Counted from the stretch's first letter, positions 7,945 through 17,931 are shown. The stretch: 64,000 bases of DNA from Halomarina salina (GCF_023074835.1 NZ_JALLGW010000005.1:62001-126000); one strand, 5' to 3'. Notes: generated by a model from the letters alone, not told the origin. Made by a program: numbers and translations.

Positions 7945-8304
7945 CGGACACCCACACGGAGCGCTCCTAGCGCGTTGTGTCGACACCAACAGCCCAGCGC
8001 GGTTCCGCGTGGGCGTGCCACAATTCGCTCTCCATCCCCAGAATGGAACACCCTCCGTTCTTTCTCCCCTACAGAGGACGCACCGACACGCCACTTGTCA
8101 GAGGCACCACTTTCCCGTTCACTCTGATCTCCTCTCCCCTCTCCGCTGAGGCTCCTGTCCTGACCTCCCTCTTCGCTCACCTCTTCTCGAACCGTTGCAC
8201 CGCCCCCGACCGTGCTTCCACCTCCGTTCTCCGGTCTCTCCGGACAACTGCTGTGCCACCCATCGGTGGTTGCCACTTTTCGTACGAGGAAACACTCCAC
8301 TCCA

Positions 8305-9888
8305 ATGTCCACAGAACCCACCACCACGTCCGATACCGAATCGCCCACCTCGACCGAGACCAAGGCCACGGCCGAGGGCAAGAATACGAACACGAACGAT
8401 ACCCAGCACGCGAACAGCGGGAACGCGTCCGGGGTGACCGACCGCCCGGCCGTTGCCCTGGCCGATCTCCTCACCCGAGAGACCGACATCAAATTCGCCG
8501 GCCTCACCGAGACCGACAGCGGGTCGTATCCCGACGAAATCCCATCGGAAACCCGGTGTCTCGCCGATTCACCTCGCTCGTTCAAAGAGGCGATTCGCGT
8601 GCTGCCGAAGGCCAGTCCGGGTGAACTCTGGGCGACCAACGACTTCGTCGAGACGAGCGGCCGCGTCGATATCACCGCCATCCGCGATGTGCACGGCCTC
8701 GATATCGACGCCCTCGAAGCCGCGACTGGTCGCTCACTTGAGGACCTCGCCGCTGGGAGTAGCGCCGACGCCGTCGTCCGAGTCCGTGATCACAAGGATA
8801 TCGTCGACGACCGCCGGAAAGCATTGAACGCGCTTGGCTACGACGTCAAATTCCGCTGGCAGATCGCCAGCGACTCCTACAGCATCATCAACCCACAGGA
8901 CGCGTATCTCCCCATCATCAGTGCGCTCCAGCAACGCGGCGAAACCGACGCCTTCGGATGGGTGTCCTACCGCGACTGGGGTGGCCTACTCAAGATGGTC
9001 GTCATCTGTCCCAGCCTCCGCCACGTCGTCTCCGGTGAGGAAGCAGACCTCGAGGACGCCGTCGACGAAGATGGTATCACGAGCGTCGTCAGCGCCGCTC
9101 AGACCGACAGTGACACAAGTGATGCCGAGACCGACTCCGACTCCGATGCCCCGGAGACAGTTGTTTACGGCGGCTTTCTGACCGGATACGACTTCCGAGG
9201 CACGCAAACACTCTGGGCGCGACCCATCCTGTTTTTCCCCGACTCGGGGACAGTCCTCCCCGATATGGGTGAGCGCTACACTCGACGCCACTACGGGCAG
9301 GCGACGAACGCCGCCCACGAGCGCAAACAGGGTCGCGTCCCAATCAGCGAGTGGTGGCGGAACATCTACGACGACATCGACACGCGGATGGTCGAAGTCG
9401 ATACCGCCATCCGACGGACTCGCGCCATCGCTTACGACTTCGACGACCTCCCCTTCTCGCTCGAAGACTGCTACACCTACTGGGGAGTCGCGTTCAAATA
9501 CGCCGAACGAGCCGCCGAGCGTGCAACCTCAATCGCCAAGCCCGCACGCCGCCCCACCGTATTCAACATTCAGATCTCGTTGCTCATCGCACTCCTCGAG
9601 GAATACGACGGCTCGATGGCCTCAAACTCTTACCAGGAATACCTCGAAGTCGCCGGAGAACTGTTCAGGAAGCCCGCGATGATGATTCAGTTGGCGATGC
9701 AGGAACACGACCGGCGAGCCGATACGAATGCCGAACGAGTCCTCCCTGAGAGTCAACAGACGCTCTCAGACGCTCTCGAGGACATCGTCGATATTCCCGG
9801 CATCAGCGTCGATACCGAAGCCGACCTCACCGACCAGCAGGCCCAGCGCGTCCAAGACCGACTCCAGCAGCGGCTTGGCGACGCCTAG
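8305..9888 (+). CDS. DUF932-like phage/plasmid protein
   Basis: A 527-residue protein. After a Ser/Thr/Asp-rich N-terminal 45 residues, the middle part (about 175-240) contains DVKFRWQIASDSYSIINPQD and a following LPIISALQQRG, the kind of pattern seen in DUF932 proteins of phages and plasmids; this assignment is from memory and tentative. An acidic linker follows at about 265-295, then a helical domain to about 470 and a short C-terminal helical part. DUF932 proteins have no settled function. ATG 8305 is preferred over the in-frame ATG at 8212, which would add 31 residues of unlikely composition. The 360-bp leader is unusual. Confidence 0.6.
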   Translation: MSTEPTTTSDTESPTSTETKATAEGKNTNTNDTQHANSGNASGVTDRPAVALADLLTRETDIKFAGLTETDSGSYPDEIPSETRCLADSPRSFKEAIRVLPKASPGELWATNDFVETSGRVDITAIRDVHGLDIDALEAATGRSLEDLAAGSSADAVVRVRDHKDIVDDRRKALNALGYDVKFRWQIASDSYSIINPQDAYLPIISALQQRGETDAFGWVSYRDWGGLLKMVVICPSLRHVVSGEEADLEDAVDEDGITSVVSAAQTDSDTSDAETDSDSDAPETVVYGGFLTGYDFRGTQTLWARPILFFPDSGTVLPDMGERYTRRHYGQATNAAHERKQGRVPISEWWRNIYDDIDTRMVEVDTAIRRTRAIAYDFDDLPFSLEDCYTYWGVAFKYAERAAERATSIAKPARRPTVFNIQISLLIALLEEYDGSMASNSYQEYLEVAGELFRKPAMMIQLAMQEHDRRADTNAERVLPESQQTLSDALEDIVDIPGISVDTEADLTDQQAQRVQDRLQQRLGDA

Positions 9889-10007
9889 CCCACTCACAGC
9901 GGGCCCGAAAGCGTCTCGAACGTACCGCAGATGGCCTCTCTCGAGTCACCGGAGGCCGCCCCCAGCCACCGACCGTTGCACATGGACGGGTGCGAATTTG
10001 AGTATTG

Positions 10008-10035
10008 TTTGTCGCTCCCGGAAGCGTGGAGGAGC
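10008..10035 (+). promoter_or_regulatory. TTTGTC hairpin leader, copy 6
   Basis: TTTGTC, then GCTCC ... GGAGC. It ends 31 bp before ATG 10067 of the AAA ATPase. Confidence 0.6.
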
Positions 10036-10066
10036 CGAACAGACTCGGCTTCGCAAGCCCAACACC

Positions 10067-11680
10067 ATGTCCTCAACCACTACATCCGGTAGTCCCGACA
10101 GTCCAGACAGCCCCGAGGAGCAGGTCATCCTCTCGCACCTCGTGAATCGACTCCTACAGCGCGAAGGCGGAAACATCCCCGTCGAACGCGTCACCCTCCG
10201 CGTCTCCGACTACGCCGACCTCTCCGACCAGGACGCCGCCGACCTCATCGACGACGGCGCAGACGCAGGCATCTACACGCTGAATCGGTCACAGAGCGGG
10301 AGCGCCACCATCGTCGGCGTCTCACCACAGGGGCCCGAACCACAGGTCATCACCGATGCCTTCGGCGAACTCCAACACGACACCGGCGCAGACTTCCGCG
10401 TCATCAGCGTCGTCACAGACTCGATAAACGACGCCCTCCACGACGCCGGGTACGATGATTTCACCGCACTCGCGAGCGCCAGCACCGACGACATCGCCGG
10501 CCTCACCGGAACCCTCACCGAGAGCCGCGCAGAGAATCTCCTCAAAGAAGCCCAGCGACACGTCCCCGTCGGTCACCGCCTCGCACAGCGAGCCGCCGCC
10601 TACTACAGCCAACGGAGCAATCCAGACACCGGCCTCGGTGAAGCCCGCGTCACCGACCTCTCGCTCGTCACCGAATCCGTCGGCGAACCGCGCTTCTTAG
10701 CCGAAGGCTGGGACCCCGACGACGAACGTGGGATGTACGTCTCCAACATCGGACGGAACGCCGGGACTCCCGTCCCCACGGGTCTCCACATCCTCGACAA
10801 CCCCGACCATCCCAGCGTCCCGAAGGCCGCGACCCATCCCGATGCGAGCTACGATGCCCTCCCCGTCGACGAACACGGCGAGGTCATCCCGCCCGCCGTC
10901 CCCATCGACCCACGCCTCCAGCTCCCGCTCGACGAACTCATCGCGAAGAAACTCGCCCGAGGACTCGTCCCCGTTAGAGTTGTTGGCCCCCGGGGATCGG
11001 GGAAGAACTACCTGCTTAAGTACCTCTGCCACAAGACGAACCGTGGCTACCAGTCCATCGACGTCGATCGAGCGACTGAACCCGAGGACCTCTTCGGGCC
11101 GCTCGTTCCCGACGGCGACGTCATCGTGCCCCGCAACGGCGCCGTTAAACAAGGACTGCTGAACGGCGATACCATCGTAATCAACGAGTTCCCCGTCATG
11201 CAGGCTGGCGCGGCCATCGCCCTCCACCGGCTCCTGAACGAGGGGACGCTCCTCGTCAAGTCTCACGGCGAACTCGTCGAGCCGCACCCTTCGGCCCGCC
11301 TCGTCATCACGATGAACCCACCCACCAGAGAGTACCGTGACTCCGAGCCGATGAACTCCGCCACCCGTGGCCGTTTCCGAGCCTTCGAACAACCCTACAT
11401 CCAGGACGTTGAGGAAGAAGTCGAGACGCTCGACCGCCAGGTCAACAGTACGGACGTCGTCGTAGACCGCCCGACACTCCGGAAGATCGTCCAGTTCGCT
11501 CATCAGACGCGACAGAACGAGTCCTGGCCGACACTGTCCACCCGGAATCTCACCATTCTCTGCGAGCACATCGAGGATGGAGTGTCGCCGAAGGCCGCGA
11601 CGAAAAACGAGCTCTGGGCAGTTGCCGAACCGAACCAGTATCCCGAAGACGCCTACGAAACGCTCAACGATTTCCTCTGA
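10067..11680 (+). CDS. MoxR/CobS-like AAA+ ATPase
   Basis: A 537-residue protein. The N-terminal half contains a small winged-helix-like part and a helix-hairpin-helix-like segment (about 128-165, ending GLTGTLTESRAENLLKEAQ). The C-terminal half is an AAA+ domain: Walker A GPRGSGKN at 307-314, Walker B TIVINEF at about 368-374, sensor 1 LVITMNPP, and an arginine-finger region SATRGRF. Such MoxR/CobS-type ATPases usually work with a VWA-domain partner to remodel a protein or insert a metal. The VWA gene at 26604 is the obvious partner; in the ancestral order it followed directly, but a 14.85-kb insert now starts 18 bp after this stop codon. Confidence 0.85.
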   Translation: MSSTTTSGSPDSPDSPEEQVILSHLVNRLLQREGGNIPVERVTLRVSDYADLSDQDAADLIDDGADAGIYTLNRSQSGSATIVGVSPQGPEPQVITDAFGELQHDTGADFRVISVVTDSINDALHDAGYDDFTALASASTDDIAGLTGTLTESRAENLLKEAQRHVPVGHRLAQRAAAYYSQRSNPDTGLGEARVTDLSLVTESVGEPRFLAEGWDPDDERGMYVSNIGRNAGTPVPTGLHILDNPDHPSVPKAATHPDASYDALPVDEHGEVIPPAVPIDPRLQLPLDELIAKKLARGLVPVRVVGPRGSGKNYLLKYLCHKTNRGYQSIDVDRATEPEDLFGPLVPDGDVIVPRNGAVKQGLLNGDTIVINEFPVMQAGAAIALHRLLNEGTLLVKSHGELVEPHPSARLVITMNPPTREYRDSEPMNSATRGRFRAFEQPYIQDVEEEVETLDRQVNSTDVVVDRPTLRKIVQFAHQTRQNESWPTLSTRNLTILCEHIEDGVSPKAATKNELWAVAEPNQYPEDAYETLNDFL

Positions 11681-11690
11681 AGGAATCTGC

Positions 11691-11698
11691 ACGTCGGT
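11691..11698. repeat. Left copy of 8-bp target duplication (ACGTCGGT)
   Basis: ACGTCGGT directly precedes the IS-type end GGCCTTGTTGAAATCCTC. The same 8 bases follow the right end at 26552-26559. Confidence 0.75.
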
Positions 11699-11820
11699 GG
11701 CCTTGTTGAAATCCTCGGTTGTTGATAGTTTGTCGGAGCCATGCTGAATACACAGCGCGAGTCGGGCATCGTAGAGTGTGCTGAGAGTGGGCGAACGTAT
11801 CCAACCCCTGCGGGGCAAAG
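11699..11820. mobile_element. Left IS end or remnant
   Basis: About 120 bp of non-coding DNA starting with GGCCTTGTTGAAATCC and containing TGCTGAATACACAGCGC. A related stretch (TGCTGAACTCAGAGCGC) is at about 19960, and TGCTGAATAC recurs near 26340. No transposase frame is recognisable, so this looks like a solo end or small non-autonomous element. Confidence 0.55.
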
Positions 11821-11877
11821 TTGAAACTGACTCGATTGGGAGATACACTATGGAGCGGGAACAGTCCGGCACCAACG

Positions 11878-13050
11878 ATGACGGGTAGTGACCTCCGGAC
11901 CCAAGGTACACGTGCCGAAGAGACGGATATCCTCATCGTCGGCGGCGGTTTAGGCGGCCTCACGCTCGCCGCATACCTCGCCCGGCAGGGCCGCGAGCCG
12001 ACCGTCGTCGAGCAGGCGGTCGAGTGGCGTGCCAGCGGCTACGGCATCGGACTCTGGGCCGATGGGCTGGCCGTCCTCGACGAACTGGGGCTCCTCGACG
12101 CAGCCCGCGACCGGGCTGCCGACCCGGACGGGTTCGAGGTACGCACGAGTGGCGGCGGGGTGCTCGCCCGAACGACGCTTCCTGCGAGACGGACGCTGCT
12201 GTTCGCCATCCATCGGGCCGACCTCCACGCCATCCTCCGTGAACGCGTCCCGAGTGAGTGGATTCGGATGGACACCGCGCCCGCACGCATCGAGGAGCGA
12301 GCGAACGACGTTGCCGTCACGTTCGAGGACGGGGCTACCGAGACTTTCGACCTCGTAGTAGGGGCCGACGGCGTCCACTCGACGGTCCGAGAGCAGTGTT
12401 TCACCGACTGGACGCCCCGCGAGTACGACACGTATGTCTGGTCGCTCTGGGCGGCCCAGGATATCGACGTGGGCCGGGACATGGTGAGTGTCTGGGGCCC
12501 CGGCAGCGAGGGGTTCGTGGCACGAATCGGAGATCGGGTCGGGTTCAACTTGGCCGCGCGGCTCGAGGAGCCGCCCGAGCCGCCGGCACGGGAGGCGTTG
12601 CGGGCCCACGCGGAAGCGATTGGATGGCAGCTCCCGGCGCTGCTCGACGGGACCGACGACCACCCGTTCTTCGACCGGGTACGTGACGTGACCTGCGAGC
12701 GGTGGCGGACCGACCGAGTCGTCCTGCTGGGAGACGCTGCCCACGCCGTCCACCCCATCTCCGGGATGGGGGCCTCGCTCGCCCTGCAGGACGCCCGCGT
12801 GCTCGCCCAAGAACTCGCGACCGGCCTGCCCGGAGAGGTATCCGGGCCACTCGCACGGTTCGAGAAGCGTCGCCGGGAGGACGCAGCCGACGTCCGCCGG
12901 GCAGCACGCTTCGAGGCTGCCGTGACGTTCCTCGAATCCGATCGGCTCCGCCGACTGCGCGACGCCCTCGTCGAACACACGCCGCTGTTCGAGCTGTTCG
13001 TCGAGCGACAGGCGACCGAGCTAAACACGGTTCGGTCACCTACTCGGTGA
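11878..13050 (+). CDS. FAD-dependent monooxygenase (class A flavoprotein)
   Basis: A 390-residue flavoprotein of the aromatic hydroxylase/UbiH group, which uses FAD and NAD(P)H to insert oxygen into a substrate. FAD-binding GGGLGGL lies near residue 23, the DG motif GADGVHSTVR near 165, and the second FAD site GDAAHAVHPISGMGASLALQDA near 285. Length is normal. The substrate cannot be told from sequence. ATG 11878 was chosen because it starts just before the Rossmann strand; the in-frame ATG at 11821 lies in the IS end. A strong hairpin follows the stop codon. It is the first gene of the insert. Confidence 0.85.
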   Translation: MTGSDLRTQGTRAEETDILIVGGGLGGLTLAAYLARQGREPTVVEQAVEWRASGYGIGLWADGLAVLDELGLLDAARDRAADPDGFEVRTSGGGVLARTTLPARRTLLFAIHRADLHAILRERVPSEWIRMDTAPARIEERANDVAVTFEDGATETFDLVVGADGVHSTVREQCFTDWTPREYDTYVWSLWAAQDIDVGRDMVSVWGPGSEGFVARIGDRVGFNLAARLEEPPEPPAREALRAHAEAIGWQLPALLDGTDDHPFFDRVRDVTCERWRTDRVVLLGDAAHAVHPISGMGASLALQDARVLAQELATGLPGEVSGPLARFEKRRREDAADVRRAARFEAAVTFLESDRLRRLRDALVEHTPLFELFVERQATELNTVRSPTR

Positions 13051-13075
13051 GACACGGGCCGGTGATTCCCGTGTC
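13051..13075 (+). terminator. Hairpin directly after the monooxygenase stop
   Basis: Perfect arms GACACGGG (13051-13058) and CCCGTGTC (13068-13075) around a 9-base loop, starting right after TGA. Probable 3'-end structure of the transcript. Confidence 0.5.
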
Positions 13076-13419
13076 CGGTCGGTCAGATTACGTTGAACGG
13101 CCATGGACAGTGGACCATCACGCGCCGACGAGACGGTGAACAGCTGTCGCACTCGGAACCGACGGCCACGCGTCCGGGAGCGATCGGGTCGGGAACCGAG
13201 CGCGTCCGCGACCCAGTTACTACCGGGCCGACATTCCTGATAGAAGTCTTTCAAAATGGTGGTTGAGTGAATCCACTTACTCTCGCTGCTACGCACGAAA
13301 CAGGGGCGATTTGAGCACCATCTACCGACCTAATGCTAAAGCGTGATTTTGAAATGGGCCAGACAAATTGTCAAATATGAAATATATTTATCAGTGGGAA
13401 GCGAGATGGGCCGTATGCC
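13076..13419. other. Gap with A+T-rich promoter for the S9 peptidase
   Basis: About 340 bp without a gene. The first two thirds are G+C-rich and featureless. The last 150 bp are clearly A+T-rich, with a TATA-like AATATATTTA at about 13381-13391, about 30 bp before ATG 13420. That spacing fits a nearly leaderless transcript. Confidence 0.5.
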
Positions 13420-15150
13420 ATGACGGCGACAACCGACCCCGATTCGGAATCGCTCGCTGACTACGTGAATCGCCTCGCCGAGACCCACGGTGTGTCCGGC
13501 TACACCCTGACGCCGGATGGGACCGTCGTCTATGCAGCCTACGACGACGGAGGCTACGACCTGTACACGCCTGACGGCCGCCTGACCGATGCCGATGGCG
13601 ATATCACCGAACCGGAGTGGTTGGAGGAGCGAGGGACACTCCTTGCGTACCGCGACGAGGCAGGCAACGAACAGTACGACCTGCTCGAAGTCGATCCGGA
13701 GACGGGGGCCATCACGCCGCTCCTCAACGACCAGTTCATGAACCTCAAGGCCCGGCAGCATCCGACGGAGCCGGACCGAATCGCGTTCGTCTCCAACCGC
13801 GATCGGTCGCTGGATCTGTACACGCTCAACCTCGACGACGGGGCGCTCACTAAGCACTCCGAGGCCGAGGCGCCGGTCATGGGGTACGCGTGGTCACCGG
13901 ACGGTGAGCGCCTCGCCTACCAGGCCGGTACCTTCGAAGATACGACGATCCGTGTCGTCATCCCCAGCGTCGGGAGAGACGACATCTTCGTCGACGAACC
14001 CGACTCAGAGCAGTCGCTGGTCTTCACCGACGACGGTGCTGGCGCGTGGTCGGAGGCGGGGCTCGTCTTCACGACTAACCACGAGACCGGCTATCGGGAA
14101 CTCGCCGTCGCCGACGCGGCGGGTGAGTACGAACTTCGGTACGTGAACAACCGCGACAAGTACGACCCACAGTGGACCGACGACGGGGACATCGTCTTCC
14201 TCGAGGCCCACGGCGGTGACCGACAGGTGCGTCGGTTCAGCGACGGGGAGACCACCATCATCGAACGGACTGGCATGAACATGGACGTCCAGGCGGTCGA
14301 CGGCGACGTGTACTACAAGCACTGGAGCCCCGCCACTGCCGGTGACGTCCGCCGGAACGAGACGACCGTCGTCGAGGAGGGCTGGGTCGACGTCCAGACG
14401 GTCGCCCCCGAGGAGGTCACGTACGAATCGTTCGACGGCACGGAGATTGCGGCACGTCTCTACCGGCCCGCCGGCGATCCGATCGGCGGGCTCGTCAAGG
14501 CCCACGGCGGCCCGGAGGCACAACACTACAACCGCCTCGATATGATCACGCAGACGCTCGTCCACGCCGGCTTCGAGGTCCTGGCCCCGGATTTCCGCGG
14601 GAGTCTCGGGTACGGCCGGGAGTTCCGGAAGGCGAGCGATGCCGATCTCGGTGGTGACGACCTCACGGACGTCGTCGCCGGGGCGGCGTATCTCCGTGAC
14701 CGTGGCCGCGAGCGAGTCGGGCTGCTCGGTGCCTCCTACGGCGGGTACATGACCCTGATGGGCGTCGGTTCGACCGACGCGTTCGACGCCGGCGCGAGTG
14801 TCTGTGGTGTCGTCAACTGGGAGACCACCGTCGAGAACGCGCGGGAGTACCTCGGTGACGTCCTCATGCGGAAGCTCGGTGCGACGCCCGACGAGAAGCC
14901 CGAACTCTACGAGGAGCGGTCGCCGATCACGTACGTCGACGACATCGACGTGCCGCTGCTGGTCGTCCAGGGGGCGAACGACCCACGAGTCCCCCAGAGC
15001 GAAGCCGAACAGCTCGTCGACTCGCTCACCCAGCGGAACATCGATCACGAGTACCTACTCTTCGCCGACGAAGGCCACGGTGTCGTTCGGACCGAGAACC
15101 GTATCGAGTACATCACGCAGACTGTCGAGTTCTTCGACGCACATATCTGA
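13420..15150 (+). CDS. S9-family serine peptidase (acylaminoacyl/prolyl oligopeptidase type)
   Basis: A 576-residue protein with an N-terminal beta-propeller (repeated blades such as [13 protein letters not shown] and [14 protein letters not shown], residues about 20-320) and a C-terminal alpha/beta hydrolase. The nucleophile motif is GASYGGYM at about 431-438. The catalytic Asp is in QGANDPRVP and the His in DEGHGV. The family cleaves short peptides or N-terminally blocked residues in the cytoplasm. No signal peptide is seen. The next gene starts 31 bp downstream, so they may be co-transcribed. Confidence 0.88.
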   Translation: MTATTDPDSESLADYVNRLAETHGVSGYTLTPDGTVVYAAYDDGGYDLYTPDGRLTDADGDITEPEWLEERGTLLAYRDEAGNEQYDLLEVDPETGAITPLLNDQFMNLKARQHPTEPDRIAFVSNRDRSLDLYTLNLDDGALTKHSEAEAPVMGYAWSPDGERLAYQAGTFEDTTIRVVIPSVGRDDIFVDEPDSEQSLVFTDDGAGAWSEAGLVFTTNHETGYRELAVADAAGEYELRYVNNRDKYDPQWTDDGDIVFLEAHGGDRQVRRFSDGETTIIERTGMNMDVQAVDGDVYYKHWSPATAGDVRRNETTVVEEGWVDVQTVAPEEVTYESFDGTEIAARLYRPAGDPIGGLVKAHGGPEAQHYNRLDMITQTLVHAGFEVLAPDFRGSLGYGREFRKASDADLGGDDLTDVVAGAAYLRDRGRERVGLLGASYGGYMTLMGVGSTDAFDAGASVCGVVNWETTVENAREYLGDVLMRKLGATPDEKPELYEERSPITYVDDIDVPLLVVQGANDPRVPQSEAEQLVDSLTQRNIDHEYLLFADEGHGVVRTENRIEYITQTVEFFDAHI

Positions 15151-15181
15151 ATCACGATACGAACGAGACGACTCCACACCA

Positions 15182-15874
15182 ATGCCTTCGACCGATCACA
15201 CGGAACGGCTACAAGCCCCCCACGACGAACCGTCCAGCGGGAGCGGTCCGGCAGCGAACCAACCGATGTCGATCCCGGAGATTCAGGCGTCGTACGCCGA
15301 GTACGCCGACTGGCTCCATCGGTTCGAACTCGTCGACCGGGCCGTCACGGGTCGATACCGCCGTGATCGATTCGGCGACGTATCGGGCAGGGTACTGGAC
15401 GTCGCCTGTGGCACGGGGACGAACTTCCGGTATCTGCCCGAGACCGTCGACCTCGTCGGGATCGACATCAGTCCGGAGATGCTGGCGAATGCGGAGGAGC
15501 AACTCGCCGCACTCGAGAGAGATGGCACGCTCCAGCGGATGGACGCGCAGGAGCTCGCGTTCCCCGACGACAGCTTCGATGCTGTGATTTCGGCACTGTC
15601 GACGTGTACGTTTCCGGACCCCGTTGCGGCGCTGCAGGAGATGGAACGGGTCTGCAAGCCCGAGGGCACGATCCGGCTCGTCGAACACGGGCGCAGTGAC
15701 GTCGGACCGCTCGCGCGATACCAAGAGTGGCGTGCCGAAGCCCACTACGCGAAGATGGGCTGTCGCTGGACGCAAGAACCGACCGCGGTCGTCGCAGATG
15801 CGGGCCTGTCGGTCCGGGACACGACGTCCGGGCTGTTCGGTACCATCACGACGTTCGAAATCGATCCGAGATGA
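15182..15874 (+). CDS. Class I SAM-dependent methyltransferase
   Basis: A 230-residue methyltransferase of the UbiE/methyltransferase-11 type. The SAM motif I is LDVACGTGTNF at about 71-81, followed by GIDISPEML and the post-I region FDAVISALSTCTFPDP. Substrate unknown. The N-terminal 30 residues are polar and probably disordered. Start ATG 15182 is the nearest to the domain that leaves a complete N-terminal helix. It lies between the S9 peptidase and a two-gene unit of a tiny membrane protein and a CPBP protease. Confidence 0.85.
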   Translation: MPSTDHTERLQAPHDEPSSGSGPAANQPMSIPEIQASYAEYADWLHRFELVDRAVTGRYRRDRFGDVSGRVLDVACGTGTNFRYLPETVDLVGIDISPEMLANAEEQLAALERDGTLQRMDAQELAFPDDSFDAVISALSTCTFPDPVAALQEMERVCKPEGTIRLVEHGRSDVGPLARYQEWRAEAHYAKMGCRWTQEPTAVVADAGLSVRDTTSGLFGTITTFEIDPR

Positions 15875-15883
15875 GGACTTCCG

Positions 15884-16039
15884 ATGATGATAGCACCTAC
15901 AGAGACCACGATTGCCATGGTACTGGCGGCCCTCGGCGTCGTCGGCACGGTCGTCTGGTACGCACTGGCCTGGTACGGTATCAGAACGCTGCGAGAACTC
16001 CGCGACGCAGTCGACCAGCGGAGCCCGAATAGCGAATGA
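15884..16039 (+). CDS. 51-residue single-span membrane protein
   Basis: ATG 15884 starts a 51-residue frame (MMIAPTETTIAMVLAALGVV at the N-terminus) with one clear hydrophobic span (about 10-33) and a charged cytoplasmic tail. Its stop overlaps the next gene's ATG (ATGA at 16036), which suggests coupled translation with the CPBP membrane protease. It may be a partner or regulator of the protease; that is inference. It is easy to miss because of its size. Confidence 0.6.
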   Translation: MMIAPTETTIAMVLAALGVVGTVVWYALAWYGIRTLRELRDAVDQRSPNSE

Positions 16040-16920
16040 CCGCCCGGACTACAGATTCGGACGAGCGCGTCCGCTGGCCGCCCGCGTTCCACGGTCGGAG
16101 CTGGCTCCCGCTCGTGTTCGTCGTGGCGTTTTCGCTGTGGGTGATGGTCTCGAACGTCTCGTTTAGCTGGGTGTTCGGGTCGAATCCATCAGTCGTCGCC
16201 GAATCACTGTGGAATCTCCCCTCGGGGATGGTCCAGTTCGGGCTCGTCCTGCTGGTGTTGCGGTTCGAAGGGGTTCGGCTTCGTGACCTCGGGCTCGGAC
16301 GACGACAGCTCACAATGGCCCTCGTCACAGTTGCCGGGTTCGTACTCGCGGTGAACGTGGCCGTGGCCGGACTCGTCGTCCTCGGTGGCGGCCAGCTGTC
16401 GGTGGTACCGTTCGGACTCTACCGGTCGCCACCCCTAGAGTACTCCGTACCTGCGCTCGTGGCGGCTGGCGTGGCCCAGTACGTGTTCGTCGGCCCGGTC
16501 GAGGAGCTGGCGTTTCGCGGCTACCTGCAGAACAAACTGACTGACCTCCTCGGGCCTCGTTCCGCTCGGTTCCGGACCGCCGTGGCCATCGTGGCGACGG
16601 CCGCCGTCTTCGCCGTGTTGCATGTCCCGACCCTGGTGCTGGTCGAGGGGGTACCGCTCGGGCAGGCAGTCGGCTCGCTCGTGATGCTCACACTCTCCGG
16701 TATCGCCTTCGGGACGATCTACGCCCTGACGCACAACCTGTTCCTCGTCGCCTTCCTGCACGGTATCGGGAACTTCTGGCCACTGGTCGTCGATCCCGGA
16801 GTGGGTGCCTGGCCCAATTGGGGACTCATTCTCATCCTGTACGGCCTCGTCGTGGTACTGTATCGGCAGTGGAACGGCGGTGTGTTCCAGTCTCCCGAGA
16901 GAGTCGGCACGGAGGTCTGA
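16036..16920 (+). CDS. CPBP-family intramembrane metalloprotease
   Basis: A 294-residue polytopic membrane protein with about eight hydrophobic spans. The three CPBP (Abi/CAAX protease) motifs are present: EELAFRGYL from residue 156 (EExxxR), FAVLHVP (FxxxH) and FLHGIGNF (HxxxN). The family includes eukaryotic Rce1 and prokaryotic proteins involved in bacteriocin immunity and protein processing; the substrate here is unknown. Translation is probably coupled to the upstream 51-residue membrane protein. Confidence 0.85.
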   Translation: MTARTTDSDERVRWPPAFHGRSWLPLVFVVAFSLWVMVSNVSFSWVFGSNPSVVAESLWNLPSGMVQFGLVLLVLRFEGVRLRDLGLGRRQLTMALVTVAGFVLAVNVAVAGLVVLGGGQLSVVPFGLYRSPPLEYSVPALVAAGVAQYVFVGPVEELAFRGYLQNKLTDLLGPRSARFRTAVAIVATAAVFAVLHVPTLVLVEGVPLGQAVGSLVMLTLSGIAFGTIYALTHNLFLVAFLHGIGNFWPLVVDPGVGAWPNWGLILILYGLVVVLYRQWNGGVFQSPERVGTEV

Positions 16921-16998
16921 TACGCGCGTTCAACGCGAGAGTGTCGAAACTCAGGCTGGCAGCCGTAATTTCATAATCGTGCCACTGATACGTCAGGT

Positions 16999-17925
16999 AT
17001 GGATACCGAGCGGACAGCGGCCGACGTCTTCAGACTGTTGTCCGACGAGATACGCCTCGATATCCTCCGAACAGTCGCCAGAGCACAGCACGAGAACCGG
17101 GAGACAGGAGTCACCGAGCTATCGTTTTCGGACATTTACGAGCGTGTCGACGTCGACGGCACCTCCAAGCTGTCGTACCATCTCGGGGAATTGACCGGAA
17201 CGTTCCTCAGGAAACACGAGAACGGCTACGCGTTCACCCACGCCGGTGAGCAGCTGGTACGCTTCGTCCTCGCCGAGAACTACCGCCACCCGGCAGCGGT
17301 CGGACCGATCGAGACGGACGGGACCTGCTTGCACTGTGGTGAGGCCGGCCTCCACGCCACGCTCCACGACCAGTATTTTTTGCTCCAGTGTCCGGCCTGT
17401 GAGCGACCGAGTTTCTCGTACAACGTCACGCCAGCTCAGGTGCAGGCTCACGACGGCCCAGCCCTGATCGATGCCGTAATCGGGGACTTAGCTGGCGACC
17501 TGCTCAAGATGCGCCAGGGCGTCTGTCCGGACTGTGCCGGCCGCATCGACACCGAGGTGTTCGATGCGAGGGAGGTGCCGGTCGGGAACACGGTTCCGGC
17601 GTCGTTTGCGACGAGCAGCGAGTGCAAGCAGTGTCTACGATTTCTGAGTCTCCCGCTGACGCACGCGGCTGCCTACCACCCCGAATCAGTCGTCTTCCAC
17701 TGGAAACACGGCGTCGATATCATGGGCACCGGTCTGTGGGAGTTCCACCACCACCTCCACGACGGGCAGTGGACCGCTGACCGCGTCGATACCGATCCGG
17801 ACGAGTACCGGGTCGAGTTGCGACGTGACAGCGCGTCACTCCGATTGTACCTCGACGAGGACGCTGCAGTCACGCGAACCGAGCACGTCAAACAGAGAGA
17901 TCAGAACGACCGCCGATCCAGATAA
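16999..17925 (+). CDS. ArsR-type winged-helix regulator with zinc-knuckle C-terminal domain
   Basis: A 308-residue protein. Residues 5-90 form a winged helix (AADVFRLLSDEIRLDILRTV, then SKLSYHLGELTGTFL as the recognition region). The large C-terminal domain has several Cys pairs: CLHC near 112, CPAC near 133, CPDC near 176 and CKQC near 213. It probably binds zinc or senses a metal or redox state. This ArsR-like architecture is common in haloarchaea. The next regulator starts 6 bp downstream, so they form an operon. Confidence 0.75.
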   Translation: MDTERTAADVFRLLSDEIRLDILRTVARAQHENRETGVTELSFSDIYERVDVDGTSKLSYHLGELTGTFLRKHENGYAFTHAGEQLVRFVLAENYRHPAAVGPIETDGTCLHCGEAGLHATLHDQYFLLQCPACERPSFSYNVTPAQVQAHDGPALIDAVIGDLAGDLLKMRQGVCPDCAGRIDTEVFDAREVPVGNTVPASFATSSECKQCLRFLSLPLTHAAAYHPESVVFHWKHGVDIMGTGLWEFHHHLHDGQWTADRVDTDPDEYRVELRRDSASLRLYLDEDAAVTRTEHVKQRDQNDRRSR

Positions 17926-17931
17926 GAACGT

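Larger units (their letters stand above)
7766..8304 (+). other. 540-bp gap: centromere-like site, inverted repeat, hairpin leader and long untranslated stretch
   Basis: The gap contains, in order, a GTAGAAC/GTTCTAC inverted repeat (7798-7815), the TCCTACGCAAC inverted repeat (7864-7912) and a TTTGTC hairpin leader (7918-7944). Then about 360 bp follow with no convincing gene before ATG 8305. That stretch is pyrimidine-rich at its 3' end (runs of CTCC and TCTC). Small frames here are Arg/Pro-rich and look like noise. Confidence 0.6.
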
